A program made the position numbers and the translations under genes. A DNA stretch of 64,000 bases from Kiritimatiellia bacterium (GTDB lineage Bacteria; Verrucomicrobiota; Kiritimatiellia; WLWN01): the NCBI GenBank assembly GCA_012103575.1, contig WLWN01000001.1:1740538-1804537 (forward strand), read 5' to 3'. The notes under the pieces were generated by a model. That model was not told where the DNA came from, searched no databases, and saw nothing but the letters and a program-made list of their open reading frames with translations. Positions 1 through 8,771 of the stretch are shown piece by piece (within the stretch, counting starts at the first letter, position 1; the number at the start of each line of letters is the position of its first letter).

Positions 1-6
1 ATATAT

Positions 7-498
7 ATGGCAACTGTACAAAAAAAAGGGTTAAAAGAAAAATCTCAATTCGAAGAACGGGTTGTACATGTCAATCGTTGTTCAAAAGTTGTCAAAGGGG
101 GACGACGTTTTAGTTTTAGCGCCTTAGTTGTCGCTGGTGATCGTAATGGGCATGTTGGGTATGGACTTGGCAAAGCGAATGAAGTGGCTGATGCGATTCG
201 AAAAGGCACAGAAATTGCCAAACGTGACATGATCTTCGTCACTATGGTTGATAAAACAATCCCTCATGACGTTTTAGCACAATTTACAGGCGCAAAAGTT
301 CTATTGCGGCCCGCTTCACCGGGTACCGGTGTCATCGCAGGGGGATCTGTTCGAGCTGTACTTGAATTAGCAGGCGTTCGCGATGTGCTTGCCAAATCAT
401 TGGGTAGTAACAATCAGCTCAATGTCTGTAAAGCCACAATCGTGGCTTTGAAAAAGCTGCGTTCCCGAGAAGAAGTTCTCGCGGGTCGGCAGCCTTAA
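7..498 (+). CDS. rpsE: 30S ribosomal protein S5 (uS5)
   Basis: Small-subunit protein that helps decoding accuracy and mRNA unwinding at the ribosome entry site. The 163-residue product is about normal length. The N-terminal dsRBD-like half holds [15 protein letters not shown] and [13 protein letters not shown], and the C-terminal half holds [15 protein letters not shown] and LGSNNQLNV, all typical of uS5. The ATG is only six bases from the window edge, so its ribosome binding site cannot be seen; the start is accepted because the N-terminus aligns with the family. It is followed after 24 bases by rplO, with no L30 gene (rpmD) between them. Confidence 0.97.
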   Translation: MATVQKKGLKEKSQFEERVVHVNRCSKVVKGGRRFSFSALVVAGDRNGHVGYGLGKANEVADAIRKGTEIAKRDMIFVTMVDKTIPHDVLAQFTGAKVLLRPASPGTGVIAGGSVRAVLELAGVRDVLAKSLGSNNQLNVCKATIVALKKLRSREEVLAGRQP

Positions 499-522
499 CT
501 GTTAAAAAGAGGGTTATCAGTA

Positions 523-963
523 ATGAATTTACATTCGTTAAAAAACGTGACAGGGGCTCGGAAGTCGAAAACACGTGTGGGTCGCGGGAACGGTTCTAAA
601 GGCAAGACCTGTGGACGAGGAACAAAAGGGCAAATGTCTCGTTCTGGGAGCCGTCGGAAACCTACTTTTGAGGGGGGACAAATGCCGTTGGTTCGACGGA
701 TTCCAAAACGTGGGTTTAAGAACAGAAACCGAAAAGTGTATGTGCTCGTCAATGTAGAAAGGCTAGACCGTTTTGAAGATGGAAGCGAGGTTACGGTAGA
801 TACGTTAAGGAAAGTCGGCTTAGCAACCGGCACCCTTGAACGCGTGAAAATCCTAGGTGTTGGTGAGTTAAATAAAAAATTAACCGTCCATGCTCATGCC
901 TTTAGCGCGAGCGCCATCTCCAAAATCACAGCCGTGGGTGGGACCTTTAACGTCATTTCCTGA
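523..963 (+). CDS. rplO: 50S ribosomal protein L15 (uL15)
   Basis: Large-subunit assembly protein. The 146-residue product starts with the glycine/arginine-rich segment SKTRVGRGNGSKGKTCGRGTKG, followed by GGQMPLVRRIPKRGFKN, the uL15 signature. The usual rpmD gene is absent upstream, as in several bacterial phyla including chlamydiae. The downstream gene is secY, 53 bases away, which matches the spc operon order. Confidence 0.97.
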   Translation: MNLHSLKNVTGARKSKTRVGRGNGSKGKTCGRGTKGQMSRSGSRRKPTFEGGQMPLVRRIPKRGFKNRNRKVYVLVNVERLDRFEDGSEVTVDTLRKVGLATGTLERVKILGVGELNKKLTVHAHAFSASAISKITAVGGTFNVIS

Positions 964-1016
964 AGTGGATTTCAACCCCAAAACAAAAAGTTGATGTATC
1001 ATCATAAAATTTAAAT

Positions 1017-2363
1017 ATGTTATCTGCTTTTCCCAATAGCTTAAAAATACCTGAACTACGGCAGCGTATATTTTTCACCCTTGGTTTGGTATTTATTTGT
1101 CGGTTAGTGGCGGCTATTCCAATCCCAGGCGTTGATGCCATTGCGTTAAAGCAACTCATTGAACAGATCCAAAACACGGCCGGCGGAAGTTTTCTCGGGC
1201 TGTACAATCTGTTTAGCGGTGGCGCCCTTCAACGATTTGCCGTGGGTTCGTTAGGCATCATGCCTTATATCAGTGCGTCTATTATCTTGCAGCTCATGAC
1301 AGCTGTTGTTCCTGCGCTTGAGCGATTGGCGAGAGAGGGTGAAACAGGACGAGAAAAAATAACAGAATATACTCGCTATTTAACTATTATATTGTGTGTC
1401 GTCCAAGGATTTGGAATGGCGGTTATGCTTGAAAATCCAGGACAACTTGATATTAACCAGCGCGTTGTTTTATTCCCAGGCTGGGGCTTTCGTATTATGG
1501 CAGTCCTGACCATGACGACCGGCAGTATGTTACTGATGTGGTTTGGAGAGCAAATAACCGAACGGGGTATTGGAAATGGGGTCTCGCTTGTCATTACCGT
1601 AGGTATCATCAGTCTCCTCCCAGGTGCCGTACAGGCTACGGTGAATATGTTCACGCCTGTAGATGGTATAGCCCAATTCTCTATATTTCATCTGGTGGGG
1701 TTGTTGGTTACTTTGTTTCTTGTTATTGCAGGCGTTGTAGCCGTAACCCAAGCGCAACGAAAAATCCCTGTTCAATATGCTAAACGTGTAGTGGGGCGAA
1801 AGGTGTATGGAGGACAGAGCACCTATATGCCTTTGCGTGTAAACTATTCAGGTGTGATGCCCATTATTTTTGCCCAGGCTATTCTTATGTTTCCCACCAA
1901 ACTGTTAAGTATGGTGGACATTGGATTCTTCAAAAGAGTAGGCGCGGCGCTAGCCTATGGGACCGATTTATATAATCTTATTTATGCGCTCATGATCCTG
2001 TTTTTTTCTTATTTTTGGGTTGCGACACAATTTAATCCTATACAAATCGCCGATGATCTAAAAAAGCATGGGGGATATGTTCCAGGCATTCGACCTGGAC
2101 GGCCTACGGCGGAATACCTCGACAAAACTATGACGCGGATTACATTGGCGGGCGCGGTCTTTTTAACCATTATTGCTGTGATTCCTTCGGTGATGGCGCA
2201 GCGATTGGGTATTCCATGGATTGTCGCCTCTTTTTTTGGTGGAACGAGTCTACTCATTATCGTAGGTGTTATGTTGGATACTATGCGCCAAATCGAGTCT
2301 CATCTTTTGACGCGTCACTATGATGGTTTCCTGAAAAAAGGTAAGCTGCGTTCAAGGAGGTAG
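1017..2363 (+). CDS. secY: Preprotein translocase subunit SecY
   Basis: Central pore of the Sec translocon in the inner membrane. The product of 448 residues has the ten hydrophobic segments expected of SecY. Family landmarks include the start MLSAFPNSLKIPELRQRI, the plug/TM2 region with GGALQRFAVGSLGIMPYISASI, the cytoplasmic loop KRVVGRK, and the late loop with PGIRPGRPTAEYL. The gene ends with TAG, so TAG is a normal stop codon in this genome. No strong Shine-Dalgarno site is visible before the ATG. A 117-base gap separates it from adk. Confidence 0.97.
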   Translation: MLSAFPNSLKIPELRQRIFFTLGLVFICRLVAAIPIPGVDAIALKQLIEQIQNTAGGSFLGLYNLFSGGALQRFAVGSLGIMPYISASIILQLMTAVVPALERLAREGETGREKITEYTRYLTIILCVVQGFGMAVMLENPGQLDINQRVVLFPGWGFRIMAVLTMTTGSMLLMWFGEQITERGIGNGVSLVITVGIISLLPGAVQATVNMFTPVDGIAQFSIFHLVGLLVTLFLVIAGVVAVTQAQRKIPVQYAKRVVGRKVYGGQSTYMPLRVNYSGVMPIIFAQAILMFPTKLLSMVDIGFFKRVGAALAYGTDLYNLIYALMILFFSYFWVATQFNPIQIADDLKKHGGYVPGIRPGRPTAEYLDKTMTRITLAGAVFLTIIAVIPSVMAQRLGIPWIVASFFGGTSLLIIVGVMLDTMRQIESHLLTRHYDGFLKKGKLRSRR

Positions 2364-2480
2364 TCGTTGCTATTTGTTAATGTGCAAGGTTCTTGCCGAA
2401 GTAGTAAGTCAGCCATTCCTCGCTGACATGAGACCGACTTTGATCAGAGGTCGTTCGAGTCTATTCAAATCATAAAAGAT

Positions 2481-3140
2481 ATGCAGACGATTATATTGTT
2501 AGGACCCCCTGGAGTAGGGAAAGGTACGGCGGCTCAAGGGTTGATGCGTTCAGCTGACTTTACGCATGTTTCAACAGGGGACATGCTAAGAGAAGCCATT
2601 AAGTCGGGAACTTCACTAGGAAAAATCGCTAAAGCGTACATGGATAAAGGCGAGCTTGTGCCTGACGAAGTCATTATGGAGATTGTACAGAAACGGCTCA
2701 ATCAAGGTTTATCCGCTGCAAAGTATATGTTTGATGGATTTCCTCGCACGCTCGAACAAGCGCGGCTTTTTGATGCACTGCTCGTTTCAAAACAAACTCA
2801 ACTCACCAAAGTTTTTATCTTAGATGCAACACGAGAAATTCTGCTGGAGCGCTTAGCGGGAAGGCGTATTTGTAAAAATTGTGGCGCGGTATATCATGTA
2901 AAAAGAAAGCCTCCTAAACAGGAAGGGATTTGTGATCATTGCCAGGGAGAGGTCTATCAACGGATTGATGATAAAGAAAAGACCATCTTAAATCGGCTAG
3001 CAATATTCAGAAAGCAGACGGAGGGATTAATTGACTATTATAAAAATAGAGACTTAGTCATTCGTATCGATGCCAGACAAGATCCCGAGGTTATAAAAGC
3101 CATTATTTTGGAAGCCCTAGATATCCATGATAAAGATTAA
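2481..3140 (+). CDS. adk: Adenylate kinase
   Basis: Catalyses ATP + AMP = 2 ADP in the cytoplasm. The 219-residue protein begins with the P-loop GPPGVGKGT, has the AMP-binding segment STGDMLREAI and DGFPRT, and carries a long-form LID domain. The LID has a probable zinc site made of two CxxC pairs (CKNC at about residue 133 and CDHC at about residue 155). Its 3' end overlaps map by 14 bases, indicating translational coupling in the secY-adk-map segment of the spc operon. Confidence 0.97.
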   Translation: MQTIILLGPPGVGKGTAAQGLMRSADFTHVSTGDMLREAIKSGTSLGKIAKAYMDKGELVPDEVIMEIVQKRLNQGLSAAKYMFDGFPRTLEQARLFDALLVSKQTQLTKVFILDATREILLERLAGRRICKNCGAVYHVKRKPPKQEGICDHCQGEVYQRIDDKEKTILNRLAIFRKQTEGLIDYYKNRDLVIRIDARQDPEVIKAIILEALDIHDKD

Positions 3141-3879
3141 AAAAACCAAAGAATTAGATCATATGCGTGAAAGCGCTCAGGTCGCATCAACCGTGCTTCA
3201 TGCGGTTAAACAAAAAATCGCTCCGGGCGTAAGCACCGGAGAGCTAGATGACTATGCCTACGAACGTATACATGCGTTAGGCGCGAAGAGCGCTTTTCAG
3301 GGATATCGCGGGTACCCCGCCAACATATGCACATCTGTTAACGATGAAGTGGTACACGGAATACCCGGAAAACGAAAAATTGAGATAGGGGATATTGTTA
3401 GTATAGATGCAGGCGTCATTTATAATGGGTACGTAGGAGATAATGCAACGACGGTTGCCGTGGGTGTTACCGATCCAAAAATTTTGCGACTACTTAACGT
3501 TACAGAAATCGCATTAGAAACGGCTATAAGCAAGGCTGTAGCAGGGGGGCGCGTATCGGACATTTCTCATGCCGTTGAACAAGTTGCGATCGAGGCAGGA
3601 TTTTCTGTGGTGCGCGATTTTGTAGGGCATGGTATTGGAAAAGATATGCACGAAGACCCACAAATTCCAAACTTTGGACCTCCAGGCCGTGGCCCTAAAC
3701 TAAAAAATGGAATGACGCTAGCGTTAGAACCTATGGTCAACGTAGGGCAAGCCGACGTTGAAGTGATGTCGGACGGGTGGACGGTATTAACAAAAGACCG
3801 AAAGTATTCGGCTCATTTTGAACATACTGTTGCTATACAGAACGGAAAAGCCGAGGTTTTGACTCGGAAAAAAAAATGA
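3127..3879 (+). CDS. map: Methionine aminopeptidase, type I
   Basis: Removes the initiator methionine from nascent proteins. The 250-residue protein has the five metal ligands of type I MetAP: the two Asp in SIDAGVIYNGYVGDNATT, His in GHGIGKDMHEDP, Glu in LALEPMV and Glu in HFEHTVAI. The start overlaps the end of adk. Its stop overlaps the infA start in an ATGA arrangement, so the three genes are probably translated together. Confidence 0.97.
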   Translation: MIKIKKTKELDHMRESAQVASTVLHAVKQKIAPGVSTGELDDYAYERIHALGAKSAFQGYRGYPANICTSVNDEVVHGIPGKRKIEIGDIVSIDAGVIYNGYVGDNATTVAVGVTDPKILRLLNVTEIALETAISKAVAGGRVSDISHAVEQVAIEAGFSVVRDFVGHGIGKDMHEDPQIPNFGPPGRGPKLKNGMTLALEPMVNVGQADVEVMSDGWTVLTKDRKYSAHFEHTVAIQNGKAEVLTRKKK

Positions 3880-4127
3880 AAAAAAAAGAGAATATTCTTC
3901 TGGACACAAAACTTATCAACGTGATAGATTACTCGGCTTTCTGTGCAGAATTAGATAACGGGCATAGAATTATAGCCTACACGAAAAGGTCAGATAACGA
4001 TTTAACACAAAAATTGTATAACATGGGAGATCGGGTATCTGTAGAAATGACACCCTATGATATGTCAAAAGGGTGTATTGTTCTACAAGCAACGAGTATA
4101 AAACATGAAAGTCAGAGCTTCTGTTAA
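3876..4127 (+). CDS. infA: Translation initiation factor IF-1, divergent
   Basis: IF-1 binds the ribosomal A site during initiation. The 83-residue product has the OB-fold pattern ([14 protein letters not shown], then [19 protein letters not shown]) and sits in the exact position of infA between map and rpmJ. It is unusual: the normally conserved GKMRxxxIRI segment is replaced by [13 protein letters not shown], and both termini are extended. The start codon overlaps the map stop, and its 3' end overlaps rpmJ by 23 bases. A more conventional second infA may exist elsewhere in the genome; this window does not show one. Confidence 0.85.
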   Translation: MKKKENILLDTKLINVIDYSAFCAELDNGHRIIAYTKRSDNDLTQKLYNMGDRVSVEMTPYDMSKGCIVLQATSIKHESQSFC

Positions 4128-4218
4128 ACGAATGTGCGAACGATGTAAAGTCATATGTCGTAAAGGCATTGTACGTGTGATTTGCACAAATCCTCGTCAC
4201 AAACAACGGCAAGGATAA
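4105..4218 (+). CDS. rpmJ: 50S ribosomal protein L36 (bL36)
   Basis: Small large-subunit protein of 37 residues, [20 protein letters not shown] onward, ending in NPRHKQRQG. It keeps the zinc-binding C-x2-C...C-x4-H pattern (Cys11, Cys14, Cys27, His32), so it is the C+ form. It is read in a different frame from the infA 3' end, which it overlaps by 23 bases. The rpsM start follows within 12 bases. Position and sequence together make the call secure despite the short length. Confidence 0.95.
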   Translation: MKVRASVKRMCERCKVICRKGIVRVICTNPRHKQRQG

Positions 4219-4229
4219 GGAGAAAACGT

Positions 4230-4631
4230 ATGCCGAGAATCATGGGTATAGATATTCCAGGAAAAAAACGTCTAGAAATCGCTTTAACCTATATTTATGG
4301 GCTGGGACCCACTTTGGCTTCGGAAGTTATAGAAAAAGCAAAGCTAGATCCCAGCAAACAAGCAAACGATTTAGTTGACGAAGAAATTACATCATTGGCG
4401 AACATTTTACAGGCAGAATATAGAATCGAGGGAGATCTTCATCGGGAAGTATCACAGAATATACGTCGTTTGGTAAGCACAGGAAGTTACAGAGGATTGC
4501 GGCATCGGCGTAGCTTGCCGGTACGTGGTCAACGAACCAGCACCAATGCAAGGACCCGTAAAGGGGCGAAAAAAACCATTGGAGCGATACGAGGAAAAGC
4601 CGCTCGGTCTGCCTTTAAATCCGAAAAATAG
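4230..4631 (+). CDS. rpsM: 30S ribosomal protein S13 (uS13)
   Basis: Head protein of the small subunit that contacts tRNA and the 50S subunit. The start at 4230 is preferred over an in-frame ATG at 4182 because a good AAGGAG site lies just before it and the family begins [10 protein letters not shown]. The 133-residue product shows the helix-two-turn-helix motif ([20 protein letters not shown]) and the basic C-terminal tail [25 protein letters not shown]. It ends with TAG, 19 bases before the rpsK start. Confidence 0.97.
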   Translation: MPRIMGIDIPGKKRLEIALTYIYGLGPTLASEVIEKAKLDPSKQANDLVDEEITSLANILQAEYRIEGDLHREVSQNIRRLVSTGSYRGLRHRRSLPVRGQRTSTNARTRKGAKKTIGAIRGKAARSAFKSEK

Positions 4632-4650
4632 TTTTAAGATTGAACCCATT

Positions 4651-5187
4651 ATGACAGAAGAAAAAGAAATGCCGATCGAGACAGATGTAGAGGCTGCTAA
4701 AAATGTTGATGAACCCTCCGCACCTCCCACAGAAAACAAGGTGGAGGAACGGAGCCCGGACACGGGAACCGTTTCTGACAAAGAAGGACAAGAACCTGCA
4801 AAGGTCCCTCCAAGGAAACCAAAGAGCAAAGGAGGTAAATATGTTCCTTTAGGTATTGCTCATATTACTTCAACTTTTAACAATACCAGTGTAACCATCT
4901 CTGATAAAAAAGGGGATGTCATTTCTTGGAGTACGGCTGGCCGTTGTGGATTTAAAGGCTCTCGGAAGAGCACGGCGTATGCGGCGACACTTGTTGCCCA
5001 GGAAGCCGCTCGAACCGCTATTTCTTATGGATTACAAGAAGTTGAGATCCGTGTACAAGGTCCGGGTTCGGGCAGAGAGTCGGCTATACGGGCCCTGCAG
5101 TCTGCAGGACTTACTATCACAGCGATTCGAGATGTAACCCCGATTCCACATAATGGATGTAGACCGCCAAAGCGGAGAAGAGTCTAA
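4651..5187 (+). CDS. rpsK: 30S ribosomal protein S11 (uS11) with acidic N-terminal extension
   Basis: Platform protein of the small subunit that lines the mRNA exit region. The conserved core starts near residue 66 ([16 protein letters not shown]) and runs to [10 protein letters not shown], with the RNA-binding stretch [13 protein letters not shown]. Upstream of the core, the frame stays open and encodes about 60 residues rich in Glu, Asp, Pro and Lys, giving 178 residues instead of about 130. I place the start at 4651, after rpsM ends; an ATG at 4669 would shorten the extension. No strong binding site distinguishes the two. Confidence 0.93.
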   Translation: MTEEKEMPIETDVEAAKNVDEPSAPPTENKVEERSPDTGTVSDKEGQEPAKVPPRKPKSKGGKYVPLGIAHITSTFNNTSVTISDKKGDVISWSTAGRCGFKGSRKSTAYAATLVAQEAARTAISYGLQEVEIRVQGPGSGRESAIRALQSAGLTITAIRDVTPIPHNGCRPPKRRRV

Positions 5188-5215
5188 CCACGAACCAATT
5201 AAAAAGTAGAAAGTT

Positions 5216-5842
5216 ATGGGTAGATATACAGGACCATCATGTAAACTTTGTAGACGGGAAGGGATGAAACTCTTCCTTAAAGGCGATCGTTGTTATATGG
5301 CCAAATGTCCGATCGAGACCGGACGGCCTGCTCCGGGTATGCATGGACAACGTCGTTCAAAACTTTCCGACTATGGAATTCAGCTAAGAGAAAAACAACG
5401 ATTACGCCGTATGTATGGAATTCAAGAAAGTCAATTCAGACTTTTCTTTGATCGGGTTGCACAAAAAAGAGGGGTCACGGGCGAACTTCTTCTGCAACGT
5501 CTTGAAATGCGGTTAGATAACTTAGTCTATCGTCTAGGTTTTTCTTCCTCCAGAAAAGGGGCGCGTATGTTTATTACCCATGGTCATATTGAAGTGAATG
5601 GGGATAAAGCCTCCATCCCATCTATGGTCCTAAAACCGGGCGATACCATTCGAGTCCTTGATAAAAAAGAAAGCCGTGATTATGTTTCTCAATATATGGA
5701 AGCCGCTGAAAGTCGTGGGATTCAACCTTGGCTTTCGTTGAGCAAACAAGATTTTACAGGCAAAATTCTTCATGTTCCTACGCGTGAAGAGATCAATCCG
5801 ATCGTTAATGAACAGTTAATTGTAGAGTTATACTCTAAGTAA
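5216..5842 (+). CDS. rpsD: 30S ribosomal protein S4 (uS4)
   Basis: Primary 16S rRNA-binding protein. The 208-residue protein begins MGRYTGPSCKLCRREG and has four cysteines (C9, C12, C26, C31) in the zinc-binding arrangement of the C+ S4 form. The S4 domain follows (RLDNLVYRLGFSSSRKGAR and FITHGHIEVNG). It lies between rpsK and rpoA as in most bacterial alpha operons. Confidence 0.97.
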   Translation: MGRYTGPSCKLCRREGMKLFLKGDRCYMAKCPIETGRPAPGMHGQRRSKLSDYGIQLREKQRLRRMYGIQESQFRLFFDRVAQKRGVTGELLLQRLEMRLDNLVYRLGFSSSRKGARMFITHGHIEVNGDKASIPSMVLKPGDTIRVLDKKESRDYVSQYMEAAESRGIQPWLSLSKQDFTGKILHVPTREEINPIVNEQLIVELYSK

Positions 5843-5899
5843 AAAGAAAAAATAACACCATATGACCCGGTTCATGCCCGGTTCTGGGAGGAAGATACA

Positions 5900-6925
5900 A
5901 TGCCTATACGACTCGGTCGTTTCGAAATGCCCAAACGGGTGACCAAAGACGAATCAGAAATTACAGAAACCTACGGGAAATTTATAGCTGAACCTTTTGA
6001 AGCAGGATATGGACGGACTATTGGGAACTCACTCCGTCGCGTTTTGCTCTCATCGCTTGAAGGGGCCGCTATATCTTCAATCAAGATTAAAGGAGCCCAA
6101 CATGAATTCTGTACATTGCCAGGGGTTTTAGAAGATGTTACAGACATCATCTTAAATCTCAAACAAGTCCTGCTGAAAATGTACACGCGTGAACCACGCA
6201 AATTACATATTAGTATGAAAGGCGCTGGTGAACTAACGGCCGGCGACATTAAAACAGATGATAAAGTAGAGATCCTCAATCCAGATCATCACATAGCCAC
6301 CTTAGATGTAGACGGCGCCGTGGAGATGGAACTCGAAGTCCGAATTGGACGTGGCTATTGTCCTGCTGAGTGGAACAAAGTCGAGGAACAAGAAATTGGT
6401 GTTATTGCTATTGATTCTCTATTTTCACCTGTCCGCAGAGTTAAATATGATATTGAAAACACGCGTGTTGGACGTCGAACAGACTATGATAAGCTTGTTC
6501 TTGAGGTATGGACCGATGGACGTGTTACGCCCGATGATGCCTTAACGGTTTCAGCGGCTATATTGCGGCATCACCTAGATGTTTTCGTAAGCTACGACAA
6601 GGATCTTGTTGAGTTTGAACAGAACGAAAAGCAGATTGATGAAGCCAAAGAAGAACTTCGTAAAAAGCTTAATGTGAGCGTAAACGAAATTGAATTGAGT
6701 GTACGTGCAGCCAATTGTTTAAACAATGCCAACATAACGACGGTTGGTCAGTTAGCGCAAAAAACCGAAGCCGAAATGCTTAAATATAGAAACTTCGGAA
6801 AAAAATCTTTAAACGAAATAAAAGAAAAACTAGTAGAACTAGAGCTTTCATTAGGCATGACCATTGATTCAGATTTATTAACGCCGTTAACGTCTCCAGT
6901 GAGTGAACCTGCAGAAGTGATCTAA
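5900..6925 (+). CDS. rpoA: RNA polymerase alpha subunit
   Basis: Dimerising scaffold of RNA polymerase. The 341-residue protein has the N-terminal assembly domain (GRTIGNSLRRVLLSSLEGAAI, and KVEEQEIGVIAIDSLFSPVRRV) and the C-terminal DNA-contact domain (LSVRAANCLNNANITTVGQL, NFGKKSLNEIKEKL). The start at 5900 has a clear GGGAGGAAG site upstream. It is followed after 19 bases by rplQ. Confidence 0.98.
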   Translation: MPIRLGRFEMPKRVTKDESEITETYGKFIAEPFEAGYGRTIGNSLRRVLLSSLEGAAISSIKIKGAQHEFCTLPGVLEDVTDIILNLKQVLLKMYTREPRKLHISMKGAGELTAGDIKTDDKVEILNPDHHIATLDVDGAVEMELEVRIGRGYCPAEWNKVEEQEIGVIAIDSLFSPVRRVKYDIENTRVGRRTDYDKLVLEVWTDGRVTPDDALTVSAAILRHHLDVFVSYDKDLVEFEQNEKQIDEAKEELRKKLNVSVNEIELSVRAANCLNNANITTVGQLAQKTEAEMLKYRNFGKKSLNEIKEKLVELELSLGMTIDSDLLTPLTSPVSEPAEVI

Positions 6926-6944
6926 TCAAAAAAGGTATTCTTTC

Positions 6945-7334
6945 ATGCGCCACAGAAAAAAAACCATAAAATTAGGACGAACGTCAGCGCATCGGGATGC
7001 TCTTCTGGCGGGCTTGGTCTGTAATCTCATTCAGGCTAAACGCATAAAGACGACATTAGCAAAGGCGAAAGCAGCCCGAAGTCTTGCAGAAAAAATGGTG
7101 ACATTAGGGAAGAAGGGGACGTTAGGTGCGCGGAGACATGCCATTGCCAAGCTCCATAAAAAAAAGCATGTAGCGACCTTATTTAGCACCATATCTCCTG
7201 CTTTTTCTGAACGGTCGGGAGGGTATACGCGGATCCTCAAATTAGGGCAACGCTACAGTGATAGCTCTGAAATGGCTATTCTCGAGTGGGTTGACTTCAC
7301 ACCACCTGAAAAGACCGTTGCTTCGTCAGAATAA
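6945..7334 (+). CDS. rplQ: 50S ribosomal protein L17 (bL17)
   Basis: Large-subunit protein near the exit tunnel. The 129-residue product starts MRHRKKTIKLGRTSAHRDAL and has the family segment GYTRILKLGQRYSDSSEMAI. It closes the ribosomal/alpha operon. No convincing intrinsic terminator is visible in the 129 bases before argC, although that gap is AT-rich and contains repeated TTTCGAATTT-like words. Confidence 0.97.
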   Translation: MRHRKKTIKLGRTSAHRDALLAGLVCNLIQAKRIKTTLAKAKAARSLAEKMVTLGKKGTLGARRHAIAKLHKKKHVATLFSTISPAFSERSGGYTRILKLGQRYSDSSEMAILEWVDFTPPEKTVASSE

Positions 7335-7463
7335 AAAAAGTTTCGAACCTTTGAATATCTATATTTCGAATTTGTTTCGATTTTCGAATTTTCTTGTACC
7401 TATGCCATTCCAGGTCTGTTCCTGTCCATGACTAGTCAAATAAAATTTTTTTGATTCATAGAA

Positions 7464-8519
7464 ATGATACAAGCAAAGATTATAGGTGCAACAGGGTATG
7501 GTGGAGTGGGTATAACGGAACTTCTTCTTAACCACTCTGAAGTTGAGATAAGCTGTTTAGTGGCCAAGACCGATGCTGAAAAAAGAATGAGTGAGATCTA
7601 TCCACATTTAGCCGGCTATTGTGAGATGCCTATTTTATTCCCAGAGGACTCCGAAGCACAGAAACCCGCTGATATCGTGTTTTTTGCTACACCTGATGGG
7701 ATCGCCATGAAGAGTGCACGTGCCGAATTAGATCAAGGGGCTAAAGTGATCGACTATAGCGGAGATTTTCGCTTCCGAGCAGAAAATATATATTCGGAGT
7801 ACGCACAACGATGGGGGAGAGCAAGTGATCATCAGGCGGTAGACTTAATGGCACAAACCGTATATGGCTTGCCAGAACTTCACGAGGCAGAAATTGCTGC
7901 AGCCTCTCTCGTTGGAAACGTTGGTTGCTTTGCCATCGGGACCATTCTTGGTTTGGCCCCTGTTGTGGCGGACCATTTGGTGGACTTAAATCATATTATT
8001 TGTGATTGTAAAAGTGGTGTTTCTGGGGCCGGGAAAAAGGCCCATGAATCCTTTCATTTTTCGAACCGGCAAGATCATATGAATGCGTATCGACTTACGG
8101 GACATCAACATGTCTGTGAGATTGAACAAGAACTAAGCGCCCTGGCAGGTAAGCCTGTTAAAGTAACCTTTACGACTCAAGTAGTTCCAGCCAATCGAGG
8201 TATCTTGTCTTGTCTGTATGCTCCTTTATTAAGTGATCTGTCCTATAAAAAATTAATGGATATATATGAAACATTTTATAGAGACCATTATTTTGTCAGG
8301 ATTTTTGATAGGCATAGAGTACTTGGGACGGCGCATGTCCGGGGATCAAATTTTTGTAATCTTGTTGTGGATATAGATGAACGAACGAATACGCTAAGGG
8401 TGATCTCCTGTATCGATAATTTAATGAAAGGCCAGGCGGGGAATGCCCTTCAAAATATGAATATTCTCTTTGGGTTTCCGCAAACAATGGGACTTGACCA
8501 TCCGGGAGTGTATCCGTAA
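7464..8519 (+). CDS. argC: N-acetyl-gamma-glutamyl-phosphate reductase
   Basis: NADPH-dependent third step of arginine biosynthesis. The 351-residue protein has the nucleotide-binding start IIGATGYGGVGITELL, the active-site cysteine in GNVGCFAIGTILGLAP, and the substrate region GVSGAGKKAHESFHFS with the downstream GHQHVCEIEQEL. Length and motifs fit the type 1 ArgC family. It is a single gene here; no other arg genes are adjacent. A foldback element lies just after its stop. Confidence 0.95.
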   Translation: MIQAKIIGATGYGGVGITELLLNHSEVEISCLVAKTDAEKRMSEIYPHLAGYCEMPILFPEDSEAQKPADIVFFATPDGIAMKSARAELDQGAKVIDYSGDFRFRAENIYSEYAQRWGRASDHQAVDLMAQTVYGLPELHEAEIAAASLVGNVGCFAIGTILGLAPVVADHLVDLNHIICDCKSGVSGAGKKAHESFHFSNRQDHMNAYRLTGHQHVCEIEQELSALAGKPVKVTFTTQVVPANRGILSCLYAPLLSDLSYKKLMDIYETFYRDHYFVRIFDRHRVLGTAHVRGSNFCNLVVDIDERTNTLRVISCIDNLMKGQAGNALQNMNILFGFPQTMGLDHPGVYP

Positions 8520-8580
8520 TAACACACACTAAAGGGTTTTCCTTAACATGATCTTGACACACGTATGGCCTTGAGTCCCT

Positions 8581-8771
8581 TTAACCCGCATATCTTCCAC
8601 TCTCGCGCCGCAAAGCGGGTGATTTTTGCCGAAGACCGTGTATTTTCGGGGACGACGTATGCAATGATATGGCTTACCCCGAAAACACATGATCTTGATC
8701 AAAGCTCCCCGCGCTCTGCTTATGAGATGGTTCCAGCGATAGGACACGAGAGTGGGAGATATGCGGGTTAA
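8581..8771. repeat. 191-bp foldback element with 25-bp terminal inverted repeats
   Basis: The left end (8581-8605) starts TTAACCCGCATATCT and matches the inverted right end (8747-8771) at 24 of 25 positions. A second inverted pair lies inside: GTGTATTTTCGGGG at about 8638 and CCCCGAAAACAC at about 8678. It sits between the convergent argC and aminopeptidase genes, and the TAA of the aminopeptidase gene lies inside the right repeat. It could be a non-autonomous mobile element, a two-way transcription barrier, or both. Only one copy is seen in this window. Confidence 0.75.

Noticed and set aside
2364..2480. Possible RNA leader between secY and adk
   Set aside because: The 117-base gap has short pairing segments but no structure that I can assign to a known family.
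4182..4229. Upstream in-frame ATG for rpsM
   Set aside because: It overlaps rpmJ and adds residues not found in the family; the AAGGAG site supports 4230.
8565..8771. Small plus-strand open frame of 68 codons
   Set aside because: It lies entirely within the foldback element and its frame follows the inverted repeats; no family features.
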